Origin: Armigeres subalbatus
Lineage: Eukaryota; Arthropoda; Insecta; Diptera; Culicidae
Direction: 5' to 3'
NCBI RefSeq assembly: GCF_024139115.2
Contig: NC_085140.1
Location: 340,070,966-340,134,965, forward strand
Length of the DNA stretch: 64,000 nucleotides
A program made the translations under genes and the position numbers. Numbering within the stretch: the stretch's first letter is position 1; each line of letters opens with the position of its first letter. The notes beneath the pieces were generated by a model that saw only the letters and a list, made by a program, of their open reading frames with translations, did no database searches and was not told the origin of the DNA. Below are positions 44,575-56,195 of the stretch, in pieces.

Positions 44575-45122
44575 ATGGGTAAGTTATCCGCAGTACTAAA
44601 CGATAATCCATAGAGAAATTCTAACAATTTCCCCATCGACGTCATTACATTCATCGCCAAACAATGCACCAGCTTCGGAAAAGGCAAATCCACCGACATA
44701 CGATCAGATCAATGAACCTGCGCCTTCGGCATACCCGCATCCAGAACAGCCTACGGCGTCTACTTCATTTCCCAGAAGCCGTAAGACAGCCCCGCCCATC
44801 CCATGAAGTCATTCTTCATCAGCAACTGACCAGCACTTGACTCATCTCCATTTTCCCTACGATTTCAGAGCCAACCACGGTCATCATTACGAGCCCAAAT
44901 GTCGGTCCCGATCCGACCACGATGGTGTGCCCATCCTGCAGAGCAACCATCGTCACCAGGCTGGAATACGAAACCACCACCAAAACGCATCTCTGTGCGG
45001 CGGTGTTGTGTCTGTTTATCTGCTGGCCCTGCGTTTTCATACCCTACTGTTCGACGTCGTGCCGTGATGCAAACCACTACTGCCCCAACTGTGGATCGTT
45101 TGTCGGAACTTACCACAAGTAA
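44575..45122 (+). CDS. LITAF/SIMPLE-domain protein, gene 2 (121 aa, three exons)
   Basis: Exons: 44575-44578 (ATGG only), 44673-44780 and 44869-45122, with introns of 94 and 88 bases (g|gtaagt..ccag, cc|gtaaga..tttcag). Both introns are phase 1. The N-terminal 37 residues start MASEKANPPTYD and carry a PPTY motif (residues 8-11) suited to WW-domain binding. The LITAF domain has CPSC at 58-61, a hydrophobic Cys-rich stretch at about 80-97 (LCLFICWPCVFIPY) and H-Y-C-P-N-C at 107-112, then FVGTYHK and the stop. The expected role is a zinc-binding membrane-associated protein of the endosome/lysosome. Exons 2 and 3 are firm. The tiny first exon is inferred because the exon-2 frame has an upstream stop at about 44601 and no in-frame ATG. 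It lacks the intron that splits the domain in gene 1. Confidence 0.8.
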
Positions 45123-45559
45123 GAGCTCCACACAGTGGAAACTGTGCTCCAGCGGGCAGTGAGAAAACTTTCGATCCAACGAAACAACGTCACGTTGTAT
45201 GAGCTTTTAAAGTGTGTAAGCTTTTAAAGCTGTAACTCCTAACCGATTCGAATAAGTTTGGTACAAGTATTAACTTGTACACAATATTCAAATTGACCAT
45301 GAAAGTCAATGACGATAGAATGGGTGGAAGTGGTGTGCCTGTTCTCTTTTATCTTGCTTGGAGATTACAAACATAGATTTATTTTTTAATTAGGAGTAGC
45401 CAGAATTCATGAAAAGCTGTCGACAAATAGTACTCGATAGCAAAATTGTTAGTCAATGAGAGAAACGAACGAATAATAACTGCAAAAGTGATCATCCCCA
45501 GTGCCTCCACCATTACTCGTTTGCCGTTGCGAGAGCGCAGCGAAAGACGAAAAATATTA

Positions 45560-45565
45560 AATAAA
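45560..45565 (+). terminator. Polyadenylation signal of LITAF gene 2
   Basis: aataaa about 440 bases after the stop. It is the nearest canonical signal. The 45123-46009 stretch otherwise shows no feature. Confidence 0.4.
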
Positions 45566-46009
45566 CATTTATTAGGCAATACTAACGAAACTGCAGAAAC
45601 AGACCAAGTGCGATACAGCGATATAGAGATAGACAGAGATAGTGTGATAGATAGAAGATGGAAGAATTGTGAACAGTTTGTTTTAGAAATGTTTTCTTGG
45701 GGCTAAAGTAGTTGAACCGAGTAGCAGATTGAGTAGACGCAAGGTAATGTAATGCAAACTAAAGCCCTGCGAGGTAGATCATAAAGACAGTTTAATACAG
45801 ATGAGTTGTGAAAAGCATCTTTATAGATACAATTAAGTAAATAGTAAATATACAATGTAAATCATTTAAAATTTAATTTAGTTTTGAAATACTAATACAA
45901 AAAATCTTTGATTTTTTTTCTTCTACTAAAATTCCAGTGTTTGATTCCTTCAAATCAGAGAACCGAAGTAGTTTTATTCTAGCGTATTTTTAGTAAAGGT
46001 CCCTTAGAC

Positions 46010-46770
46010 TTAATTGACACTTGATGGGCTACCACGCCTCTTCGTTGAGCTTACGCAAAAGGGAGTATCCTGCCCCACTGGTCTCTATCCAGTATCAATC
46101 GCTTCCAGTCGCCCTGAACATGTAGCGTCCTCAGGTCTTCTTCAAAAAGTCATCGTGTACTAGGTCTTCCGTGAAGCCTTTAGGCACTGCACGGACTGCT
46201 TTGTCTCTTTCTCACTTTAGAAAACAACAAGGCCACTAAATATCAAATTTCATGAAGAACGAAAGAGAAAGAGATTCGTTCGTGCAGTAGTGCCTTATGA
46301 CCGCTTTTGACTTCTCTACTGAATATTGGTGTTCCAGAGAAAACTTTCCTATTTTCGGTTAAATTTTCTTACTTTCTACTTTCATACTTTTTCTCTGCTG
46401 CTTGACATGGCATTCTACGATGACAACGCCAAATATCAGGTTTTTGTTACAGTGTTTTTAAAAATTTCCAGGCTTGCGGCAGAACTTTGACAGCTGCAGA
46501 AGAACTTCGATGAATCCGCCAAATGGGAAAATTTGAAATGATCCGCAAAATTATTTTCGCTTACCGCTCTTCCAGCATACGATGTCGTTCTCCTGTTTAC
46601 CGCCGAGTACGAAAGCTCTCCGATCGTCTCGATCGTTAACCTCCTGGACGTCAACCATGTTTTATGGCCGTATAAAGACAACGGGAGAATCAGAATAGTA
46701 TACAGTACCAATTTCGTCTCCGTTTGCAGACTACGAGACATAAGTTGGTTACGAAGTCCGTACACAGAGC
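46010..46770 (-). mobile_element. RTE-type fragment (same family as 1-507), decayed
   Basis: On the minus strand 46760-46640 encodes LYTILILPLSLYGHKTW, 46190-46060 encodes FLKKTxGRYMFRATGS-type tail words matching the 1-463 copy (ggcgactgga, aggatactcc), and cccatcaagtgtcaattaag recalls its 3' tail. A MITE (46183-46294) sits in it, and a further unmatched stretch lies at 46300-46540. Confidence 0.6.
46183..46294. mobile_element. 112-bp MITE with TTA duplication
   Basis: ggcactgcacg and cgtgcagtagtgcc are inverted ends; ctctttctc and gagaaagag pair further in. TTA flanks both sides (46180-46182, 46295-46297). It lies in the RTE remnant. Confidence 0.65.
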
Positions 46771-46939
46771 GAAAAACAAGTTGTGATTTCAAGATTTTCT
46801 AATTTTATTTTAAAAGTTGGAAAAATTTGGTATTATTGAGTGCTAAAATGCTTAATTTAAAAGCAAAATGTTTGATGTGATAGTTTTTTTCTCAGTGTAA
46901 AATTGTTATTTTTACAGCGAGAACACTCAGAACAGAAGG

Positions 46940-47326
46940 GTCCCGTAGCGTAGTTGGCTACACGTTCGCCTTACAAGCAAATGGTCATGGGTTTGATTTC
47001 CAGCCCCTCCACCAAACCCTCGTCAGTCGCCGGATGCGCAGCCTACACGGTGGCGTATTGGGGAGCGCCCTTACCGTTGCAACTGCCTGATGACGACTGA
47101 CAAATTGTTCTTCTCGGAGGCATTCCTTCAACGTACCCGGATAAATGGCAACCGAACAATGCGCAACGATCATTGGATCCACGACACGGACAAATGGGCA
47201 CAATGGACTCACGGTGAGATGGACTGGCAACGACAACAATAATGGTAATGGAAAATCTAAAAATAGATTCTGTGTTGAGATTAAGTAACACAGAGTGCCT
47301 AACAAATAAAGAAAGGAATAAAAAAA
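46940..47326 (+). mobile_element. tRNA-Val-derived SINE
   Basis: The head has an A box, tagcgtagttgg, an anticodon-arm region cgttcgccttacaagc that matches tRNA-Val (TAC) in style, and a B-box-like ggtttgatttcc. The acceptor stem does not pair and there is an extra base in the T arm, so it is not a tRNA gene. An unrelated body and an A-rich tail follow (ggaataaaaaaa). Flanks acactcagaacagaa (46925-46939) and acacttagaacaaaa (47327-47341) match at 13 of 15, an aged target duplication. Confidence 0.75.
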
Positions 47327-47341
47327 ACACTTAGAACAAAA

Positions 47342-48033
47342 CTTTAAAAACAGTCAAACTAATTTGCATATTTCGTGTTCCTGGCAACACAGATGGCAAA
47401 AAATAATTTCACTGGCATCCCGTGATGATCTGTCATTGTTGAGAATTGAAAAATAAGAAAAAAGTTCTATGTTTACCAAGTAAGTTTTATTAATTATCTG
47501 ATTTTATCTGATGTTTTTCAGATATTTGTACAATCGGTGTTGGCTGGGCTTAAACCGTAGTACCGTATCCATAGAGTCGTTTGCATGGAAATTCTCAGGG
47601 AATTTGAGAAAAATGTTTAAGCTCTTACCGAAGCAAGTAAAACGTCGTAGTTCTGATGATGCGAGAAATCCGGACACACATCATCGAGGATGGAACGATT
47701 AATTCCATGAACATGAGACGCATTACGCTGCTTCGATGCATTGGTGGGTAGTTCCGGAAAGAATTTGCAATACGATTCAGACACTCTTGTAAACTTTTCA
47801 TCATTGGCTGACCACTGGTTGAAGCGGATTTGATCGGACGTAAGATCATCAACACCTACTTCAGAAAGGACTTCTTAAGGATCGACCGCTACGCTGCTTG
47901 CCGATTGGACCATTCGTTAGAAAAGAGGCCGTAATCTACCAGTGCTGTTCAGTTGGGTACGCTATCGATCTCTCCGAGCCGTTTCCGGTTCCGGTACTGC
48001 CAAATAGAGTTTAAAAGGACGAAAAGGTGAATA
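47342..48033. other. Stretch with a possible decayed coding segment on the minus strand
   Basis: On the minus strand, about 47876-47612 holds an 85-codon stop-free stretch without a convincing start (contains DDLTSDQIRFNQW, ESYCKFFPELP, ILDDVCPDFSHH). Its composition looks protein-like but I do not recognise it. The rest is unassigned. Confidence 0.3.
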
Positions 48034-48048
48034 TAACAAACATGACGA

Positions 48049-50126
48049 CCAAATCAAACCAAATCGACCACGTTCTAATCGACGGTAAATTCTTCTCCGA
48101 CATCACGAACGTACGCACTTACCGCAGTGCGAATATTGAATCCGACCACTACCTCGTTGCAGTATGTCTGCGCTCAAAACTCTCGACGGTGATCAACACG
48201 CGTCGGAGTCGCCCGCCGAGGCTGAACATTGGCTACAAGACGGTAGACTAGCCCAAGAATACGCGCAGCAGCTGGAAGTGGCACTCCCAACGGAAGAGCA
48301 GCTAGGCGCAGCATCTCTTGAAGATGGCTGGAGAGATATTCGATCCGCCATTGGAAGCACCGCAACCGCTGCACTAGGCACGGTGTTAGTTGAGTTAGTT
48401 GAGGAGAAGAATGCAGCATGGGCGAGATTGCTGCAACACACCACACGATACAACGCGCCAGCAGGAAGATCGAGACCGTGAAGAGACGGATGAACTGTAC
48501 CGCGCTAATAACGCACGAAAGTTCTATGAGAAGTTAAACCGTTCACGTAAGGGCCACGTGCCACAGCCCGATATGTGTAGGGACACAAACGGGACCCTTC
48601 TTACAAACGAGAGTGAGGTGATCCAAAGGTGGCGGCAGCACTACGAAGAGCACCTAAATGGCGATATGGCAGACCACGGTGGTGAGGCACAGGCTAGAGC
48701 GCTGCACTGGGTGATTACCAAGGTTTGGGAGGATGAGGTTCTGCCGCAGGAGTGGATGGAAGGTGTCGTGTGTCCCATCCACAAAAAGGGCGATAAGCTG
48801 GATTGTAGCAACTACCGCGCAATCACATTGCTGAACGCCGCCTACAAGGTACTCTCCCAAATTTTATGCCGCCGACTAACACCAATTGCAAGAGAGTTCG
48901 TGGGGCAGTACCAGGCGGGATTTATGGGTGAACGATCTACCACAGACCAGGTGTTCGCCATACGTCAGGTATTGCAGAAATGCCGCGAATACAACGTGCC
49001 CACACATCATCTATTTATCGACTTCAAAGCCGCATATGATACAATCGATCGGGACCAGCTATGGCAGCTAATGCACGAACACGGAGTTCCGGATAAACTG
49101 ATACGCTTGATCAAGGTGACGATGGATCGGGTGATGTGCGTTGTTCGAGTTTCAGGGGCATTCTCGAGTCCCTTCGAAACGCGTAGAGGGTTACGGCAAG
49201 GTGATGGTCTTTCGTGTCTGCTATTCAACATCGCTTTGGAGGGAGTAATACGAAGGGCAGGGATTGACACGAGTGGTACGATTTTCACGAAGTCCGTCCA
49301 GTTATTTGGTTTCGCCGACGACATTGATATCATGGCACGTAACTTTGAGAGGATGGAGGAAGTCTACATCAGACTGAAAAGCGAAGCTTAGCGGATTGGA
49401 CTAGTCATCAACACGTCGAAGACGAAGTACATGATAGGAAGAGGCTCAATAGAGATCAATGTAAGCCACCCACCACGAGTTTCTATCGGTGGTGACGAAA
49501 TCGAGGTGGTTGAAGAATTCGTGTACCTGGGCTCACTGGTGAGTTAACGATACCAGCAGCGAAATTCGGAGGCGCATAGTGGCTGGAAATCGCACGTACT
49601 TTGAACTCCGCAAGACGCTCCGATCGAATAGAGTTCGCCACCGTACCAAACTGACTATCTACAAAACGCTTATAAGACCTGTAGTTCTCTACGAACACGA
49701 GACCTGGACGATGCTCGTGGAAGACTTACGCGCACCGGGAGTTTTTGAAAGGAAAGTGTTGCGTACCATCTATGGTGGAGTACAGATGGCGGACGGTACG
49801 TGGAGGAGGCGAATGAACCACGAGTTGCTTCAGCTGTTGGGAGAACCATCCATCGTTCACACCGCGAAAATCGGAAGACTGCGGTGGGCCGGGCACGTAG
49901 CCAGAATGTCGGACAGTAATCCGGTGAAAATGGTTCTCGACAACGATCCGACGGGAACAAGAAGGCGAGGTGCACAGCGGGCAAGATGGATCGATCAGGT
50001 TAAGGACGATTTGCGGACCCTCCGCAGACTGCGGGGTTGGCGAAGTGCAGCCATGGACCGAGCTGAATGGACAAGACTTTTATGTGCAGCACATGCCACT
50101 CCGGCCTTAGTCTGATAATAAATAAA
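48049..50126 (+). mobile_element. RTE-clade retrotransposon, copy 4, 5' truncated
   Basis: Flanked by taacaaacatgacga at 48034-48048 and 50127-50141, exact 15 bp. It begins late in the endonuclease domain and runs to a short taaa tail. Relative to copies 1 and 3 it lacks about 45 codons at the start of the RT domain (between HLNGDMADHGGE and AQARALHW, near 48680). There is one TAG at 49387-49389 and a frameshift near 49545. Confidence 0.88.
48399..50115 (+). pseudogene. RTE reverse transcriptase (copy 4), broken
   Basis: The frame 48399-49391 covers the linker, [34 protein letters not shown], motif A FIDFKAAYDTID, the B region RRGLRQGDGLSC and motif C FGFADDIDIM, and stops at a TAG where copy 2 has AAG. 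The frame resumes at once, is shifted near 49545, then runs 49579-50115 with YEHETW, FERKVLRTIYGG and GRLRWAGHVARM to the natural end. Inactive. Confidence 0.8.
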
Positions 50127-50141
50127 TAACAAACATGACGA

Positions 50142-51650
50142 TGTTCATTTTGCTCCTGGAAAGTTTAACTTAATAAAAATCTGAACATGTGTAATAAAAG
50201 GTATTTATATTTCAATATTTCATATTGGTTTCAGCAACGCAAGGGGATTCCCGGCGGAATGGAGGGAATACATTCTGTACAAAGAAGGAAGTAGTCTTAC
50301 TCCGGCATTACCTCCTTGATTGAACAAGTTTTTAACATGACGGCAAGTATTACTTGCGGTTCGTTAATAATATCCAGTATTGCCCAGTGGAACGGAATGA
50401 AGGCTTTCATGTAGGACCACGTCTCCGACTTCACAGATACTGACTGTCCAACTACGAGGACCATTAACCACAAATCGAATTGTGTTTGGTTTTCGAATCT
50501 GGTCCTCAAGACGTTATATAATTGTATAATTAATAATAAGGATAGAAAATGAAAACAATATTCATTTTCAAAAACAAAAATCAATTTTAGAATTGCATTT
50601 AAATAATACTAGCTTAAAATGAAAGCTTATATAACTTGTTGTTTTGAAAATATCTTGTTGATTTGAAAAGAAAAACACAGAGAACTCTTGTTTTGACAAA
50701 TAGTTAATTCCTGTTGAAGTACAGTTTCATCGTTGATAAATTTAACAATCCAATATTTTCTGATTTTTTTACTGAAAATCACTAACTAATTTTCTTAATT
50801 TTACCTTAATTTTACGATTCTTTTATTTTCCCCAACGACTTTTTTGTGTGTGTAATAAGTCCTATTTGCAGCCATGGGCGAGCATTGCAGCCATAACTCT
50901 GCATTCACGGGCTGCCAGGGATTTGTTTGTGCCTATGTCGCTCATTTTTCTCGCTATTGAATGAGCCCGAAAGTCCCAAATTGGACGCATCAAATCTTCC
51001 ACATAATGTACATACGATCTATTTGTTGATTTACAAGAGACCGAGTTTTGTTAGACAGTGAAAACTTATCAATCTAAATATAATTTGATCAACTGTTTTG
51101 CGGCATACTTAAAAAATATCCAATTTCCATTTTGGAAAGGTTTACAAAATAATTATCGTTTGAACTCTCATTGGCTGGATTTAAGAGCATACAAGTATGG
51201 GAGCAATAATATATGTAGACAGTCACATTTATTGTTATTCTAAATTCAGGTCGAATAATGTTCTAACTTCGTTTAAATCTAACCGGAGTTGAATGTCAGA
51301 ACAGGAATGTATATATTTTAAATAATCTTGTTTTTTACTTGGTATAATCAATAAACGCTTGCAAACACCTAATTAATTAATGGCAATGGAAGTGATTGGC
51401 ATTAAAAATCTGAAAAATCTATATTACTTGGACTTGGCAATTTTCACGACAAGTTTGATACTTTGCCGAAAAAATTATCAAAGAAGACATTCGATGCAAT
51501 GCGGAATGAGGAAATATTTTTGTGGAACAAGAAAATTTAATATTTTGGGTTTCGATTTTAAATTTTTTTGTGAGGGGGGGCACAAGTGGGTCTGGGCCAA
51601 TGTTTGCATTTTCGACAATTTCTAAAATAAAATTTGCCCTGCGCCTTTAA
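50142..51650. other. Unassigned AT-rich stretch
   Basis: No coding frame of a known family, no paired ends. Short open frames at 50297-50584 and 51380-51625 show no recognisable protein. Confidence 0.45.
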
Positions 51651-51651
51651 G

Positions 51652-52030
51652 GGTTAAGGATGCCATCCAACAGCCAAAGACCAATAAAGCAGCTGGTTAG
51701 GATGGTATCGGAGCAGAGCTCATCAAGATGGGTCCAGCAAAGCTGGCCACTTGCCTGCACAAACTGATAGTCAGAATCTGAGAAACTGAACAGCTATGGG
51801 AGGAGTGGAAGGAAGGCGTCATATGGCCCATCTACAAGAAAGGCGACATGTTGAAGTATGAGAACTTTCGAGCAATCACCATCCCAGATTATCTTCCTAC
51901 ATCTTGCGTTATTAGTGAATGAGTTCGTCGGAAATTATCAAACCGGGTTTGTTGACGGACGCTCGTCAACGAACCAGATCTGTGCTGTACGGCAAATCTT
52001 TCAAAAATGCCGTTAATACATTTTGCATTG
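51652..52030 (+). pseudogene. RTE-type RT N-terminal fragment, decayed
   Basis: Translated with two stops and shifts it reads VKDAIQQPKTNKAAG, DGIGAELIKMGP, EEWKEGVIWPIYKKGDM, YENFRAITI, then FVGNYQTGFVDGRSTTNQ and ICAVRQIFQKC. This is the start of an RTE-type RT domain. The sequence ends before motif A, about 140 bases left of the foldback element at 52171. Confidence 0.7.
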
Positions 52031-52170
52031 AAGCTTTTCGTTTCGTCGTTGAAAACATCGACACTTGTCTTCAATGCATAAACAATACTGTCAAAACTTG
52101 CATTTGACAATAAAAAATCAGTTGAAAGCTCTATCTTATGACATAGGTGCACTCACACAACCAATCGCTA

Positions 52171-55100
52171 ACCTTCCTAGTGCATTGGGGTCTATTTTGG
52201 CCCAGAGATGATTTAAAAACGTTGTAGCTTTGTAATCAAATGCGATAGGGCGTTGAAATTTTCTGACTTTTCCTAACTTTTGGAAATGAAAATTTTGGGG
52301 TGATAACCAGCTATCAGCGACCTCTAGGAACGCCACAACAAAAAAAGTGACACATTGTGCATTAGCGGGTCAAAAATGACCCCAAATTGAATTCGCTCCC
52401 AAAAATTCATTTTCGAACCGATTCTCAATCTTTTGGAACCAAATTGAAGGTATGGAATCCACGGATGTCGCTACGGGCAGATTTCTGCAGTTTGGACATT
52501 CTGGTTCCCAGGAATCGATGTTGAAGGAACATAGATTCTTAGGCCAATTTTTGGCGTGATTTCTTGCCTCCTTTGGAAATGCTCATTAATTTACGTAGCA
52601 ATAATGCTATTAGAATGTAGCCATTGTCCATTTCCATGGATCAACACAATTCCTGGTTATTTCACGGTCCGGTGTCCCTCCGGAAGATCCGGAACATCCG
52701 TAGAAGTGGTCAATTCATTGAACTCATCCTAGAAGAGCGCGGTTTTTTCCAAAGCTTTTAATTATCGAACGCTGAGTAACAAATGATTGTGGTGACCCAT
52801 TTTGATGGACCTGTGTGACCTCCGAAGGTCCTCTAGAAGATCCGGAACGTCCGTAAAAGTGGTCAATTTTTTAAACTTATCATAAAAGGGTGCGGTTTTT
52901 TCCAAAGCTTTTCATTATCGAACGCTGAGGAACAAATGATTATGGTGACCCATTGTGATAGACCTGAGTGGCCACCGGAGTTCCTTTAGAAGATCCGGAA
53001 CATCCGTAGAAATGGTCAATTAATGAAACTCATCCTAGAAGTGCGCGTTTTTTTCCTAAAGCTTTTCATTATCGTACTTTGAGTAACAAATGATTGTGGT
53101 GACCCATTTTGGTGGACCTGGGTGGCCACCGGAGGTCCTCCAGTAGATCCGGAACATCCGTAAAAATGGCCAATTCATGAAACTTATCATAAAAGGGTGC
53201 GGTTTTTTCCAAAGCTTTTCCTCATAGTACTTTGAGTAACAAATGATTGTGGTGACCCATTTTGGTGGCGCTGGGTGGCCACCGAGGGTCCTCCAATAGA
53301 TCCGGAACGTCCGTAAAAATGGCCTATTCATGAAACATATCATAAAAGGGTGCGGTTTTTTCCAAAGCTTTTCTTATAGTACTTTGAGTAACAAATGATT
53401 GTGGTGACCCATTTTGGTGGACCTGGGTGGCCACCGGAGGTTCTCCAGTAGATCCGGAACGTCCGTAAAAATGGCCAATTCATGAAACTTATCATAAAAG
53501 GGTGCGGTTTTTTCCAAAGCTTTTCCTCATAGTACTTTGAGTAACAAATGATTGTGGGGACTTATTTTGGTAGACCTGGGTGGCCACCGGAGGTGCTCCA
53601 GAAGATCCGGAACGTCCGTAAAAAAGGCCAATTCATGAAACTTATCATAAGAGGGTGCGGTTTTTCCAAAGCTTTTCCTCATAGTACTTTGAATAACAAA
53701 TGATTGTGGGGACCTATTTTGGTGGACCTGGGTGGCCACCGGAGGTGCTCCAAAAGATCCGGAACGTCCGTAAAAATTGTCAATTCATGGAATTCATCCT
53801 AGAAGTGCGTGTTTTTTTCCAAAGCTTTTCATTATCGTACTTTGAGTAACAAATCATTGTGGTGACCCAATTTGGTGAACCTGGGTGGCCACCGGAGGTC
53901 CTCCAGTAGATCCGGAACGTCCGTAAAAATGGCCAATTCATAAAACTTATCATAAAAGGGTGCGGTTTTTTCCAAAGCTTTTCATTATCGAACACTGAGT
54001 AACAAATGATTATGGTAACCCAGTGTGATGGACCTCCAGAAGATCTCCTCCTCCAGAAGATCTGGAACATCCGTAGAAGTGGTCAATTCATAAAACTCAC
54101 CATGGAATAGCTGAATCACCGAACGCTGAGTAATAAATGATTAAGATGACCCTTTTTGAAGGACCTGGGTGGCTACCGAGGTCTTTCGGAAGATTCGGAA
54201 CGTCCGTTAAAGTGGTCAATTCGTGGTGAACGGTGAATATCGATCATGGAAGCAAATTATGCCATACTTGAAAATATTTTCTGGGTTAATGTGATTGTCC
54301 TTTCAAAAAAAATAGTGTCGTCTTAATTTTTATGAATTGACTAATTACAGATTTTTTGATCTTGCGGAGTTTCATTCGTGACTACACACTTTCCTGAGAA
54401 TGGGTTAAAACGATCATCCATTACTCAGGATACGAAAATAGGAAAACTATGACAAGTTACATGAATTAATCTCTTTTACGTGTGATACGGACATTCCGGA
54501 GGGCCTTTGGTTGCTACTCACATCCGTGAGAAAAGGTCACGGCAATAATTTCATGTTCAGAGTACGACAAGGAAATAAAAAAAAGGCTCTTCTAGTATCA
54601 TTTGCTACTCGAAGTATTATAAGGAAAAGCTTTGAAAAAAAACGCGCTCTTCTATGATGTATTTCATGAATTGACCACTTTTACGGACGTTCCGGATCTT
54701 CTGAAGGACCTTCGGCCATACAGGTCCATCCAAATGGGTCACCACAATCATTTGTTACTCGTAGTTCGATAATGAAAAGCTTTGGAAAAAACACGCTCTT
54801 ATATGATAAGTTTCATTAATTGACCATTTTTACGGACGTTCCGGATCTTCCGGAAAACTCCGGTGGTCACCCAGTTCCACCAAAATGAGTAACCACAATC
54901 ATTTGTTACTCAAATTACGATAATTAAAAGTTTTGTGAAAACTGAATTCTTCTAGGATGAGCTCCATGAATTGACCACTTCACCGAATGTTCCGGATCCT
55001 CTGGAGGACCTCCGGTGGCCACGCAGGTACATCAAAATGGGTCACTTCAAACATTTGTTACTCAGCGTTCGATAATTAAAAGCTTTGGAAAAAAACGCGC

Positions 55101-55525
55101 TCTTCTAGGATGAGTTCAATGAATTGACCACTTCTACGGATGTTCCGGATCTTCCGGAGGGACACCGGACCGTGAAATTACCAGGAATTGTGTTGATCCA
55201 TGGAAATGGACAATGGCTACATTCTAATAGAATTATTGCTACGTAAATTAATGAGCATTTCCAAAATTACCCTTCGAGAGGCAAGAAATCACGCCAAATA
55301 TTGGCCTAAGAATCTATGTTCCTTCAACATCGATTCCTGGGAACCAGAATGGCCAAAGTGCAAAAATCTGTCCGTAACGACATCCGTGGAATCCATACCT
55401 TCAATTTGGTTCCAAAACATTGAGAATCGGTTCGAAAATGAACTTTTGGGAGCGAATTCAATTTGGGGTCATTTTTGACCCGCTAATGCACAATGTGTAA
55501 CTTTTTTTTAATGCACTAGGAAGGT
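52171..55525. mobile_element. Foldback element (3.36 kb) made of inverted 153-bp tandem arrays
   Basis: Terminal accttcctagtgcatt and aatgcactaggaaggt are inverted, flanked by TA on both sides (52169-52170, 55526-55527). Subterminal arms pair over about 200 bp (e.g. cattgtgcattagcgggtca with tgacccgctaatgcacaatg). Left arm: about ten tandem copies of a unit containing agatccggaacgtccgtaaa, at 52685, 52838, 52991, 53145, 53298, 53450, 53603, 53755, 53908 and about 54057. Right arm: four to five inverted copies at about 54692, 54841, 54992 and 55145. The spacing is 149-154. The centre (54240-54480) is not repeated. There is no transposase frame; short open frames are by-products of the repeat. 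Confidence 0.85.
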
Positions 55526-56195
55526 TAATTGTCAGAAATCAGGGTTACCAATTTGATAACTCTCCCCTTGTCGCTGAGTCTGGCGCTGAGTGCTCGGCGC
55601 GGAAACCCAAAGGTGGGAATCAAATTTTGAGATTTATGTGCAATAGTGTTCAGAGTCGATGTTAGCGCCACGATATTTCCTGACGTCGGTAATGTCGGAG
55701 AAGTGCCGTCCACCAATCAGAACGTGGAAGCAGCCATAACAATTAGTCATAGGCCGTTTTCGTTCGTCAGCCGGTGAGCGCTGAACTTCCCAATAGTCGG
55801 TCTAAACTCCTCCTCTTGGCCAAGCTGAGCGTTCAAATCTCCTATGATAATTTTGACGTCGTGGCTTGGGCAGTTGCCGTACTCACGTTCCAGCTGCGCG
55901 TAGGATGCGTCCTTATCATAATCAGTGCTTCCGGAGTGTGGGCTATGGACGTTGATTATGCTGAAGTTGAAAAACCGGCCTTTGATCATCAACCTGCACA
56001 TTCTCTTATTGATCGGCCGCCACCCGATCACGCGCCTTTGCATGTCGCCCATCACTATGAAAGCTGTTCCCAGCTCGTGTGCCGCAGCTCTGGTAGATGG
56101 TATGATTACCTCTAAACGTTCGCACCATTGATCCCTTCCAACAAACCTCCTGCAGCGCTACGATGCCGAATCTACGGTCCTTGAGCACATCGGCG

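Noticed and set aside
44922..45122. LITAF gene 2 starting at the internal ATG (66 aa)
   Set aside because: The LITAF domain begins at that point and the same frame continues upstream to a good 3' splice site. The second exon adds the usual Pro-rich PPxY tail.
46940..47010. Functional tRNA-Val gene
   Set aside because: The acceptor stem does not pair, the T arm has an extra base, and a SINE body with an A-rich tail and target duplication follows.
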